DNA of 6,513 bases from an uncultured Burkholderiales bacterium (GTDB lineage: Bacteria; Pseudomonadota; Gammaproteobacteria; Burkholderiales; Burkholderiaceae_C), in NCBI GenBank assembly GCA_903871865.1, contig CAIQIL010000375.1, positions 1 through 6,513 of the forward strand, given 5' to 3'. Under the pieces are notes generated by a model. That model worked only from the letters and a program-made list of their open reading frames with translations. It was not told the origin of the DNA and made no database searches. Below, one piece after another: positions 1 through 6,513 of the stretch. Every line of letters starts with the position of its first letter. Positions within the stretch are counted from its first letter, which is position 1. The position numbers and the translations under genes are program-made.

Positions 1-1935
1 CAGCACCCGCAGGCCCTGCCCGAGTACACCGCCCAGGCCGAGACCTGGCGCGCGCCGCACGCCGGCCCCAAGCCCAACCCCGCCGCCTGGCTGGAGCGCC
101 CGCCCAGCCGCCTGCTGCCCCTGGCCCGCCAAGCGCGCGCCAAGTCGCAAGCCCTGCCTGCGGTGGCCTTGCCGCAGCCGCTCAAGCTCTACCAGGCCGC
201 GCACCAGCGGCATTACCTGGTGGCCGGTTCGCTTGTCTGCCAGACGCCGGGCCTGCCCGACCGCGCCGTCGATGTCGGCCGCCAGAAGGTGTCCTTCGTG
301 CTGCGCCGGCTGTTCCTGAAATCGGAGCTGGGCGCCACCACCGGCATCGACCCGCGCCGCGCCTTGAAGCAGCCCGACCCGGCCCACATGGACGAGTGGG
401 TCGAGCACGCCTGGGTGCTGTCGGGCAAGAGCGGGCACTGGCAGGTCGCACAAGGTGCCGAGGTGGCCACAGCCCGCGTCAAGCTGGTGAAAGGCGAAGA
501 GCGCCTGGCGACCTTCCCGACCCGCTACGTCGATGCCCAGCGTCAAGCGCGCCGCCTCTTCGTGGGCAGCGTGCCAGTGGGCCGCCGCGAGACCTACCAG
601 TCGGCCAGCCGCATGGACACCGCGCCCACGGCCAGCGAGGAAGCCGCGCACGCACGCACCACGCAGTTCCGCGTCGATGTGCTGGCGCCCTGGCGTGCGC
701 TGGTCAACACCGCGCGGACCCTGGCCGACACCCCGGCGCCATCCATCTACGCCCGCGATGCCTTCGACGACAAAACCGGCGCCTTGATCGACGCCAGCAA
801 GATCGACCCCGCCCGCCTGCGCCACCTGCGCAGCCAGCTGCAGCTCAGCACCTGGTACGCCTTGCTCGACCTGCGCGCCTGGCTGGCCGCCCACCTGCCC
901 GACTACCTGCAGTGGCTGGACGACGAGGAAGTGGGCACACCGCCCGGCAGCAGCGCCGTGGCCAGCTTCCATGCCCTGCTCAAGCGCGTGCGTCAGCCCG
1001 ATGTGATGCACACCGGGCCCTGGCCGATCACCGCCCCCGACAGCGCCTACGCCCCCGCCGAGCTGGCCGTGGACCTGCCCGACGCCATCCGCCGCATCGG
1101 CGAGTTCAGCGATGTGCTGGAGAACGCCCTGTCCGGCAGCGCAGACTTCGCCACCACGCCTTTCGAGGTCCCGGCCAAACTTCCGGTCGCTGGCGCAGCC
1201 CAGCCCGCGCACTGGCCCAACTTCCTCTTCCTGCTGGTGGACCCGCTGCACGAGGTGCCCACGCCGCTCAACAGCACCGAGGCCCCGCCCAACTCGCCCG
1301 ACGACTACCCCGCCGAGCAACGCCAGACCCGCATCGAGGCCCTCGCCGAGCACCTGCCCGAAGCCGACTACAGCCTGCTGGCCAAGGCCCCCGAGCCCTC
1401 GCTGGCCAGCCTCACGCCCACCGACATGCGCGAAGGCTGGTACGTGATGAGACTGGTCTATGAGCGCCCCGATTGCGCGCCTTTCGAAGGCACCGTCATC
1501 AGCGCCGCCACCGTGCCCTTCCAGATGGCCGGCTTCTTCGACCCCGACGCACCCGCGCGCCCCATCCGCATCGGCCTGCCCATGGACATCAGCCCGGCCG
1601 GCCTGCGCAAGTTCGACAAGAACACCGTCTTCATGATGTCCGACATGCTGTGCGGCCACCTCGACCGCTTCCGCGGCATCACCTTCGGCGACCTGGTGCT
1701 CAGCGTGCTGCCCTGGCCCTTCCACAAGGACTTCAACGTCGCCGACAAGGGCCCGTGCAAGCAGCAGGACATGTCGCTGGGCGTGATGTGCTCGCTGTCG
1801 ATTCCCATCATCACGATCTGCGCGCTGATCTTGCTGACCATCATCGTCAGCCTGCTGGACTTCATCTTCCGCTGGCTGCCGCTGTTCATCGTGTGCTTCC
1901 CCCTGCCCGGCTTCAAAGCCAGAAAGGCCCCGTGA
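1..1935 (+). CDS. CIS-associated protein of unknown function with a hydrophobic C-terminus (5' partial)
   Basis: The frame is open from base 1, so the true start is upstream; the GTG at 163 (visible residue 55) is only an internal valine. 644 residues are visible. Residues 1-55 are rich in Pro, Ala and Arg. Residues 62-105 form a well-ordered block (KLYQAAHQRHYLVAGSLVC, then GLPDR and FVLRRLF). Residues 105-500 are mixed, soluble-looking sequence. Residues 521-552 carry a motif-like stretch (PIRIGLP, SPAGLRKFDKNT, SDMLCG), followed by LPWPFHKDF. The end is strongly hydrophobic: residues 601-619 (IPIITICALILL onward) suit a membrane helix, and 621-636 a second, shorter one broken by Arg624 and prolines, then a basic tail (KARKAP). 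Visible cysteines near the end are 551, 586, 597, 607 and 632. No enzyme motif was recognised. Its stop overlaps the gp25 start, so it is translationally linked to the baseplate genes. I recall similar proteins beside gp25 in other contractile injection clusters but cannot verify this. Membrane anchoring is inference; a delivered membrane-active protein is an alternative. Confidence 0.85.
   Translation, partial: QHPQALPEYTAQAETWRAPHAGPKPNPAAWLERPPSRLLPLARQARAKSQALPAVALPQPLKLYQAAHQRHYLVAGSLVCQTPGLPDRAVDVGRQKVSFVLRRLFLKSELGATTGIDPRRALKQPDPAHMDEWVEHAWVLSGKSGHWQVAQGAEVATARVKLVKGEERLATFPTRYVDAQRQARRLFVGSVPVGRRETYQSASRMDTAPTASEEAAHARTTQFRVDVLAPWRALVNTARTLADTPAPSIYARDAFDDKTGALIDASKIDPARLRHLRSQLQLSTWYALLDLRAWLAAHLPDYLQWLDDEEVGTPPGSSAVASFHALLKRVRQPDVMHTGPWPITAPDSAYAPAELAVDLPDAIRRIGEFSDVLENALSGSADFATTPFEVPAKLPVAGAAQPAHWPNFLFLLVDPLHEVPTPLNSTEAPPNSPDDYPAEQRQTRIEALAEHLPEADYSLLAKAPEPSLASLTPTDMREGWYVMRLVYERPDCAPFEGTVISAATVPFQMAGFFDPDAPARPIRIGLPMDISPAGLRKFDKNTVFMMSDMLCGHLDRFRGITFGDLVLSVLPWPFHKDFNVADKGPCKQQDMSLGVMCSLSIPIITICALILLTIIVSLLDFIFRWLPLFIVCFPLPGFKARKAP
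1777..1908 (+). other. Predicted membrane hairpin at the C-terminus of the first protein
   Basis: Codons for residues 593-636 of the visible protein. Residues 601-619 are an uninterrupted run of Ile, Leu, Val, Ala, Thr and Cys with no charge. Asp620 and Arg624 separate it from a second hydrophobic run (residues 625-636, with Trp, Phe and three prolines). Lys639, Arg641 and Lys642 follow and could be a cytoplasmic positive tail. This is read from composition only; no topology program was run. Confidence 0.65.
1923..1927 (+). promoter_or_regulatory. Weak ribosome binding site for the gp25 gene
   Basis: AAAGG lies 7 bases before the ATG at 1935, inside the last codons of the preceding gene. With the TGATG stop/start overlap it supports this start over the internal ATG at 1965 and suggests translational coupling. 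Confidence 0.4.
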
Positions 1936-2327
1936 TGGACAGCGCACGCGTCTATGGCCGGGGCATGGCCTTCCCGCCGCGGGTGGGGGCCGATGGCCGC
2001 ATCGCCTGGTCGGAAGGCGAGCCCAACGTCCGCGAGGCCATCCGCATCGTCCTGAGCACCGAGCCGGGCGAGCGCCTGCGCCTGCCTGCCTTCGGCGCCG
2101 GCCTGCGCCGCTTCCTGTTCGAGCCCAACACCCTGGCCACGCACACGCTCATCCGCCAGACCATCGCCGAGGCGCTCAAACGTTGGGAGCCGCGCATCCA
2201 GGTCGAGGCCGTTGAGGTGCAGGTCGACGAGGCCGATGCCGAATCGGCGCTGGCCACCATCACCTACCGCCTCGTGGCCACGCAGGTGCAAGAGCGCGTG
2301 TCGCTGCACGTGGGGGTGTCGGCATGA
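1935..2327 (+). CDS. gp25/GPW-family baseplate wedge protein
   Basis: A 130-residue protein, a usual length for the gp25/GPW family (Pfam GPW_gp25; related to T4 gp25, phage P2 gpW and type VI TssE). In this family the protein sits in the inner baseplate wedge, where it helps start sheath assembly and couples baseplate change to contraction. Visible family features: an N-terminal GRGMAFPPRVGADGRIAW block (residues 8-25), the segment EGEPNVREAIRIVLSTEPGER (about 27-47), LRLPAFGAGLRRFLFEPN (about 48-65), and the core EPR motif as WEPRI at residues 84-88 (Glu85, Pro86, Arg87). The C-terminal strands (about 90-128) complete the fold. The ATG shares its A with the TGA of the gene before; the later in-frame ATG (Met11) would cut into the conserved N-terminal block. 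The family call is strong; assignment to a CIS rather than a phage rests on the neighbours. Confidence 0.95.
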   Translation: MDSARVYGRGMAFPPRVGADGRIAWSEGEPNVREAIRIVLSTEPGERLRLPAFGAGLRRFLFEPNTLATHTLIRQTIAEALKRWEPRIQVEAVEVQVDEADAESALATITYRLVATQVQERVSLHVGVSA

Positions 2328-2395
2328 GGCGCGACCTGCCTCTTGCGCAGCCCCATCGAGCCGCCCCGCGGCCCCACGCACCGACCTTGGACTGA
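2324..2395 (+). other. 23-codon reading frame in the gp25 to J gap
   Basis: An ATG overlaps the gp25 stop as ATGA and opens a frame that ends at TGA 2393-2395, 15 bases before the next ATG. The peptide is Arg/Pro/His-rich (MRRDLPLAQPHRAAPRPHAP and three more residues) and matches nothing I know. The frame is the same as that of the downstream J gene. It could be a coupling leader that carries ribosomes towards the J start, the remnant of a lost small gene, or chance. No conservation data are available. Confidence 0.2.
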
Positions 2396-2410
2396 ACCCG
2401 AGACACCACC

Positions 2411-4672
2411 ATGCCGCTCCAAGTCCCCAGCATCGACGACCGCCGCTACGCCGACCTCGTGCGCGACACCCTGGCGCGCGTGCCCGTGCACACGCCCGAG
2501 TGGACGCAGCTCTCCGAGAGCGACCCCGGCGTCACCCTGGTCGAGCTCTTCGCCTTCCTGACGGAGAGCCTGCTCTACCGCGCCAACCGCGTGCCCGAGG
2601 TCAGCCGCGCCAAGTTCCTGCGCCTGCTGGGCGTGCCCCTCGCCGCCGTCACCCCGGCCCAGGGCCTGTGCGTGTTCAGCAGCAACCGGGTCGATGGCGT
2701 CGTGCCCACCCTGGCCCAAGCCACCGAAGTGCGCGCCGGTGCCATCGCCTTCCGCACGGCAGGCGCCATCGACGTGCTGCCGCTGGAAAGCCGCGCCTTC
2801 GTCAAACAGCGGGTGCGGCTCAGTGCCACCGACCAGGCCTATTACGAGCTGCTCTACAAGACGGTGGACCCGAGCGCGAACACGCCCCTGCTCGACAGCT
2901 ACGAAACGCGCGAGCTCGATGGCAGCCGCAGCGTCTCGCTCAGTGGCGACACGGTGGACGGCGCCTTGTGGATCGCGCTGCTGGCCACGCCCGGCACCAC
3001 CGCGGCCCAAGCCGCGCAAGCCCTGGCTGGCAAGACGCTCAGCCTGGGCCTGGTGCCCGATGTCGATGGCCAGCCGCGCACCCTGGGCACGGTCGGCCAA
3101 GGCCTGGTGCAAGGCGAGCCCGAGGCCTTGGTGAGCTACGCCCTGCCGAAGGTCCTCACCCCGCCCGATGGCAGCGCGCCCACGGCACAGTACAGCGCGC
3201 TGCAACCGGCGCGCGCGGCCGATGTGCTCAACGGCCCCGGCATCGTCGAACTGCCCTTGCCCGCCCGCGCCGCCGACATCGCCACCTGGGACAACCTCGA
3301 CCCGCTGGAAGCCGGCGTGGGCGACTTCCCCCCCGCGCTGGAAGATTCGGCCGTGGCCGGGCGCATCGTCACCTGGGTGCGCGTGACGCCATCGAGCTCA
3401 GGCAGTGCGCGCATGCGCTGGGCCGGCGTGAACGCCACCCTGATCGACCAACGCGTGGCCGTGCGCAACGAGTTGCTGGGCACGGGCGATGGCCAGCCAG
3501 ACCAGCTCTTCACGCTGGCACGCAGCGGCGTGGTGCCCGCATCGGCCGTGGTCCAGGTCATCGACACGGCCGGCCCCGCCACCTGGACGGCGGTGGACGA
3601 CCTGCTCGCCGCCGGCCCCGAGGTGCGGGTGGCGGGCAGCCAGGCAGGCCTGGGCAGCCGCGTGATCGACCCGCGCCCGGTGAACGCTTACCTGATCGAC
3701 CCCGAGGCCGGCACCGTGCGCTTCGGCGATGGCCTGCGCGGACGCCGCCCGCCGCAAGGCGCGCGCATCGTGGCGCAGTACGACGTCTGCGATGGCCGCG
3801 CCGGCAACGTGCCCGCAGGTGCCATCCGCAGCGGCCCCGGCCTGCCCAGCGGCGTGCAGGTGCGCAACCCGCTGCCCACCTGGGGCGGCGCCGATGCGGA
3901 AGACGTGGCCAGTGGCGAAAAGCGCGTCTCGGCCTTCGTGCGCCACCGCGACCGCCTCGTCACCGCCGACGACTTCGCCGAGATCGCCCGACGCGCGCCG
4001 GGCATCGACATCGCCCGCGTGGAGGTGCTGGCCGCCTACCACCCCGACCTCGGCCTGACCCAGCCCGGTGACGCGCCCGGCGTGGTCACGCTGATGCTGG
4101 TGCCGCGCCACGACCCTGTCCAGCCCGACGCCCCGCTGCCCGACCGCGCCTTCATCGACGCGCTGTGCCACCACCTCGATGCACGCCGCCTCATCACCAC
4201 CGAGCTGGTGCTGCGTGGGCCGCAGTACGTGCCGATCTGGCTCTCGGTGGGCATCACCGTGGCGGGTGGTCACACCGTGCCCGAGGTGCGCGACGCCGTC
4301 AAAGCCCGCCTGCGCGCCGTGCTGGCCCCTTCGCGCACCGACGGCGCCACCGACCTGCCCGGCCTCGAAGACGGCTGGCCGCTGGGCCGCGGTGTCAACC
4401 GCCTGGAGCTGATGGCCGAGGCCGCGCGCGTGCCCGGCGTGCTGCGCGTCAACGGCCTGAAGCTGGCCCAGGGCGATGGCAGCGACGTGCCCGAAGAGCT
4501 GCGGCTGCGCGGCCTGCAGCTGCCGCGCCTGCTGGGCCTGAGCGTGGAGCTGGGCGACGCCATCCCCATCGACAACCTGCTCGGCCAGGGCAGTGGCGAC
4601 GGCAGCGGCCAGGCCAACAGCGGCGCACGCGGCCGCGTGGTGCCCGTGCCCACCGTGCCACGAGAGTGCTGA
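2411..4672 (+). CDS. Baseplate J-like assembly protein (TIGR02243-type)
   Basis: A 753-residue structural protein of the baseplate wedge, comparable in role to T4 gp6, phage P2 gpJ and Afp11/12 of the Serratia antifeeding prophage. The N-terminus has the hallmark SDPGVTLVELFAFL stretch followed by YRANRVPE (residues 38-63), typical of the 'putative baseplate assembly protein' family. Residues 85-420 are a long, less recognisable middle, probably beta-rich. The J-type core begins with YLIDPEAGTVRFGDG (427-441) and GNVPAGAI (465-472), then GGADAE (492-497) and RLVTADDF (515-522), continuing to about residue 700. A Gly/Ser/Asn-rich tail (about 725-738) ends the protein. The ATG at 2411 is the only plausible start: an in-frame TGA lies at 2393 with no start codon between. 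The ribosome site is poor (CGAGA, 2399-2403), so coupling to the upstream frame is possible. The family call is firm; the exact position in the wedge is inference. Confidence 0.93.
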   Translation: MPLQVPSIDDRRYADLVRDTLARVPVHTPEWTQLSESDPGVTLVELFAFLTESLLYRANRVPEVSRAKFLRLLGVPLAAVTPAQGLCVFSSNRVDGVVPTLAQATEVRAGAIAFRTAGAIDVLPLESRAFVKQRVRLSATDQAYYELLYKTVDPSANTPLLDSYETRELDGSRSVSLSGDTVDGALWIALLATPGTTAAQAAQALAGKTLSLGLVPDVDGQPRTLGTVGQGLVQGEPEALVSYALPKVLTPPDGSAPTAQYSALQPARAADVLNGPGIVELPLPARAADIATWDNLDPLEAGVGDFPPALEDSAVAGRIVTWVRVTPSSSGSARMRWAGVNATLIDQRVAVRNELLGTGDGQPDQLFTLARSGVVPASAVVQVIDTAGPATWTAVDDLLAAGPEVRVAGSQAGLGSRVIDPRPVNAYLIDPEAGTVRFGDGLRGRRPPQGARIVAQYDVCDGRAGNVPAGAIRSGPGLPSGVQVRNPLPTWGGADAEDVASGEKRVSAFVRHRDRLVTADDFAEIARRAPGIDIARVEVLAAYHPDLGLTQPGDAPGVVTLMLVPRHDPVQPDAPLPDRAFIDALCHHLDARRLITTELVLRGPQYVPIWLSVGITVAGGHTVPEVRDAVKARLRAVLAPSRTDGATDLPGLEDGWPLGRGVNRLELMAEAARVPGVLRVNGLKLAQGDGSDVPEELRLRGLQLPRLLGLSVELGDAIPIDNLLGQGSGDGSGQANSGARGRVVPVPTVPREC

Positions 4673-4725
4673 CCGCGTGCTGATCACCCACTGAACCCCA
4701 CGAAGAACAGGACACAGGAGCCCCC
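4673..4725 (+). promoter_or_regulatory. Short spacer with a good Shine-Dalgarno for the tail protein
   Basis: 53 bases between the J stop and the next ATG. AGGAG at 4716-4720 lies 5 bases before the ATG at 4726 and is the clearest ribosome binding site in the window. I see no hairpin followed by T's and no clear promoter boxes, so read-through within one operon is likely. Confidence 0.6.
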
Positions 4726-6513
4726 ATGCAAGACGCCAACGGTTCGCGCTTCGCCCTGGTGCTCGGTCGCCAGGACTGGGGCCAGTGCCGCCTGGACGCC
4801 GCCGCCTGGCCCGGCCAGCCCCTGCTGGACACGCTGTGGTCCGACGAGGCCGAAAGCGAAGCCGCGCCCCTGGCCTTCGACGCCGCGCAAGCCAGCATCG
4901 GCCTGGCGCAGCGGGTCAGCCGCTTCGCGCCTGCCAAGGGCGATGTGCCACCCTCGACCGCGCAACGCCTGGGCGCGGCGGCCGACGCCAACGGCAACAT
5001 CTACGCCATCGTGGACGGTGGCCACCGCATCACCGTGCGCAACGCCGGCACCGGCCGCGTCAGCACCTTCTGGCCGGTGAGCACACCCGAGCCCACACCC
5101 GAGCCCGGCGCCTTCGCGCCTGCCGAGCCTGCCTCGCCACCACCGCCTCCGCATGTCGTGGGCATGGCCGTGACGCGCGCGCACTACCTCGTGGTCGGCG
5201 TCAAGCCCGTCAGCACGCCGCGCTCGGGCTTCCTCGTCTTCGACCTGCTGGCCGGTGGCCCGCCCCTGCCGCTGAGCTGGCCCCTGCCCTGGGTGATGTC
5301 GCCGCTGGACATGGCCGCGCGGCCCTGCGGCGGCCTGGCCGTGCTCGACCACATCGGCCACCGCGTGTGGCTGCTCAACCGCCGCCTGGGCATGGAGGCG
5401 GTCTTCCCGGTGTCGCCCCTGGCCGCGCAGACACCGCCTGACTTCCAGGCCAGCGATGCCTCAGACGTCGTGCCGGACACCAGCCCCTCACCCGTCCACC
5501 AGCCCTGGTTCACCCTGCAGACCACCGCGCTGGGCGGCGGCCACCCCGTGGCGATCGAGGTGCTGCCCGAAGGCGGCATCCTGGTGCTCGACGAGGCCGG
5601 TGCCGATGGCTTCGCGCTGGTCAGCCTCTACGTGGGCGGCGTGTTACAGGCCCAGGCCTCGGCCAGCGACGTGCTGCGCGTGACGCCCGCCCAGGACCGC
5701 CCTGGCCTGAGCCTGCGCGGCTTCGACTTCGCCTTCCACGCCGATGGCCCGGGCAACGCCAAGCTGAACCCGCCACGGCTGGTGCTGGTGTCCACCGAGG
5801 GCAACCAGGCCTACGTCTTCGAACTGCTGTGGGATGTCGCCCAGCCGCACACCCTGAAGCTCGCCGCCCAGGCCGGCTACCTGCCACTCAAGCGCTACGG
5901 CGGGCTGCAACTGGTGAGCGGCGGCCTGGCCCAGGTCGAGGGCGACACCGGCCTGCTGTACGCCAGCGAGGCCAACTGGCTGCCCCTGGTCGCGCAGCGC
6001 CGGCCGCGCCACGTGCCCGAAGCCGCCCTGCTGACGGTGCCCTTCGATGGCGGCGACCCCGGCTGCGTGTGGCACCGCGTCATGCTGGACGCCTGCATCC
6101 CGGCGGGCTGCCGCGTGCAGGTGGCCAGCCGCTGCTCGGACGACGCCAAGCTGCTGCCCGACCTGCCCTTCACCGATGAGCCCACGCCCCTGCTCCGCCC
6201 CGACGGCAGCGAGCTGCCCTGGTTGATCGAAGGCCCAGGCGCCACCACCGACGCCGCCCGAGGCCACGGCACCTGGGAGCTGCTGCTGCAAGGCGCCCGC
6301 GGACGCTGGTTGCAGCTTCGCCTGACGCTGCAGGGCAACGAGCTGAGCACGCCCCGCATCTCCACCTTGCGGGCCTGGCGACCGCGCTTTTCCTACCTGC
6401 AGCACTACCTGCCCGCGGCCTACCGCGAAGACGCCGCCTCGGCCGATTTCCTCGAGCGCTTCCTGGCCAACTTCGAAGGCCAGTTCACCGCGCTGGAAGA
6501 CCGCATCGCCACG
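4726..6513 (+). CDS. Propeller-like tail protein with gpI/TIGR02242-type domain (3' partial)
   Basis: The frame is open for 596 codons to the window edge, so the C-terminus is missing. Residues 1-118 open with SRFALVLGRQDW and a first NHL-like strand set (AAADANGNIYAIVDGGHRI, about 84-102). A linker of Pro, Glu and Ala follows (119-142). Further propeller-like repeats appear at about 201-218 (CGGLAVLDHIGHRVWLL), 279-291 (VLPEGGILVLDEA) and 333-367 (ending NQAYVFEL). At about 460-490 comes a WHRVMLDACIPAGCRVQV segment typical of the region before the tail domain. From residue 552 the sequence RPRFSYLQHYLPAAYRED and FLERFLANFEG match the start of the phage tail protein domain TIGR02242 (gpI-like, with YLPAAYRED as signature). 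The role is inferred to be a baseplate-to-fibre connector with a possible surface-binding head. The start is set by AGGAG 5 bases upstream. The gpI-like call is strong; the propeller call is moderate because the repeats are divergent. Confidence 0.88.
   Translation, partial: MQDANGSRFALVLGRQDWGQCRLDAAAWPGQPLLDTLWSDEAESEAAPLAFDAAQASIGLAQRVSRFAPAKGDVPPSTAQRLGAAADANGNIYAIVDGGHRITVRNAGTGRVSTFWPVSTPEPTPEPGAFAPAEPASPPPPPHVVGMAVTRAHYLVVGVKPVSTPRSGFLVFDLLAGGPPLPLSWPLPWVMSPLDMAARPCGGLAVLDHIGHRVWLLNRRLGMEAVFPVSPLAAQTPPDFQASDASDVVPDTSPSPVHQPWFTLQTTALGGGHPVAIEVLPEGGILVLDEAGADGFALVSLYVGGVLQAQASASDVLRVTPAQDRPGLSLRGFDFAFHADGPGNAKLNPPRLVLVSTEGNQAYVFELLWDVAQPHTLKLAAQAGYLPLKRYGGLQLVSGGLAQVEGDTGLLYASEANWLPLVAQRRPRHVPEAALLTVPFDGGDPGCVWHRVMLDACIPAGCRVQVASRCSDDAKLLPDLPFTDEPTPLLRPDGSELPWLIEGPGATTDAARGHGTWELLLQGARGRWLQLRLTLQGNELSTPRISTLRAWRPRFSYLQHYLPAAYREDAASADFLERFLANFEGQFTALEDRIAT
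5083..5106 (+). repeat. Two perfect 12-base tandem repeats coding TPEP-TPEP
   Basis: ACACCCGAGCCC occurs twice back to back within the proline-rich linker of the tail protein. It encodes Thr-Pro-Glu-Pro twice (residues 120-127). Such short in-frame repeats can gain or lose copies by slippage, changing linker length without a frameshift. Confidence 0.9.

Noticed and set aside
163..165. GTG as the start of the first gene
   Set aside because: The frame is open upstream to base 1 with protein-like sequence, there is no ribosome site before it, and it falls just before a conserved-looking block.
396..1463. 355-codon plus-strand frame inside the first gene
   Set aside because: The product is Arg/Pro/Ala-rich in a shifted frame, while the frame running from base 1 gives balanced protein-like sequence with a membrane end.
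1458..2381. 307-codon minus-strand frame across the first gene and gp25
   Set aside because: It is antisense to two convincing genes and has no recognisable motif.
2324..2410. N-terminal extension of the J protein from ATG 2324
   Set aside because: The frame matches, but a TGA at 2393-2395 stops it before the J start.
2264..3205. 313-codon minus-strand frame across the start of J
   Set aside because: Its composition is that of an antisense shadow, and it crosses the gp25-J boundary with no ribosome site I could see.
2212..4071. 619-codon plus-strand frame overlapping gp25 and J
   Set aside because: The product is an Arg/Pro/Ala-rich low-complexity chain in a shifted frame of J; the J frame carries the recognisable motifs.
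3398..4687. 429-codon open frame on the minus strand
   Set aside because: It lies wholly opposite the well-supported J gene. Its product is rich in Ala, Gly, His, Gln and Arg with no domain, as expected from the antisense of GC-rich coding DNA.
4673..4725. Transcription terminator between J and the tail gene
   Set aside because: There is no stable stem-loop followed by a T run; the spacer is short and followed at once by a ribosome site.
5644..6405. 253-codon minus-strand frame
   Set aside because: It is antisense to the tail protein; the Ala/Gly/Gln/Val-rich product has no motif.

Overview
The window is very GC-rich, and all four genes lie on the plus strand in one tight operon with no terminator-like structure between them. 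The codon usage (mostly GCC, CTG and CGC, with frequent TTG after GCC) fits a GC-rich proteobacterium, perhaps Burkholderiales. That assignment is inference only, because there is no rRNA or other marker gene here.

The genes are part of the baseplate and tail-tip section of a phage-tail-like contractile injection system (the extracellular or membrane-associated CIS type, related to contractile phage tails). Left to right: (1) bases 1-1935, the 3' part of a large protein of unknown function with a hydrophobic, probably membrane-inserted C-terminus; (2) 1935-2327, a gp25/GPW-family baseplate wedge protein with an intact EPR motif; (3) 2411-4672, a 753-residue baseplate J-like assembly protein; (4) 4726 to the window end, the 5' part of a tail protein with a beta-propeller-like N-terminal region, a proline-rich linker, and the start of a gpI/TIGR02242-type tail domain.

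Genes 1 and 2 overlap by one base (TGATG). An 83-base gap holding a 23-codon reading frame separates 2 and 3. A 53-base gap with a good Shine-Dalgarno sequence separates 3 and 4. Both outer genes are cut by the window edges, so sheath, tube, spike, ATPase and any toxin genes would lie outside.

By family knowledge, gp25 and the J protein form the wedges around the central spike and trigger sheath contraction, and the gpI-like protein links the baseplate to fibres or the target-facing surface. The least understood part is the membrane-tailed protein in front of gp25. It could anchor the particle to a membrane, or act on a membrane when the system fires. The sequence alone does not decide between these.
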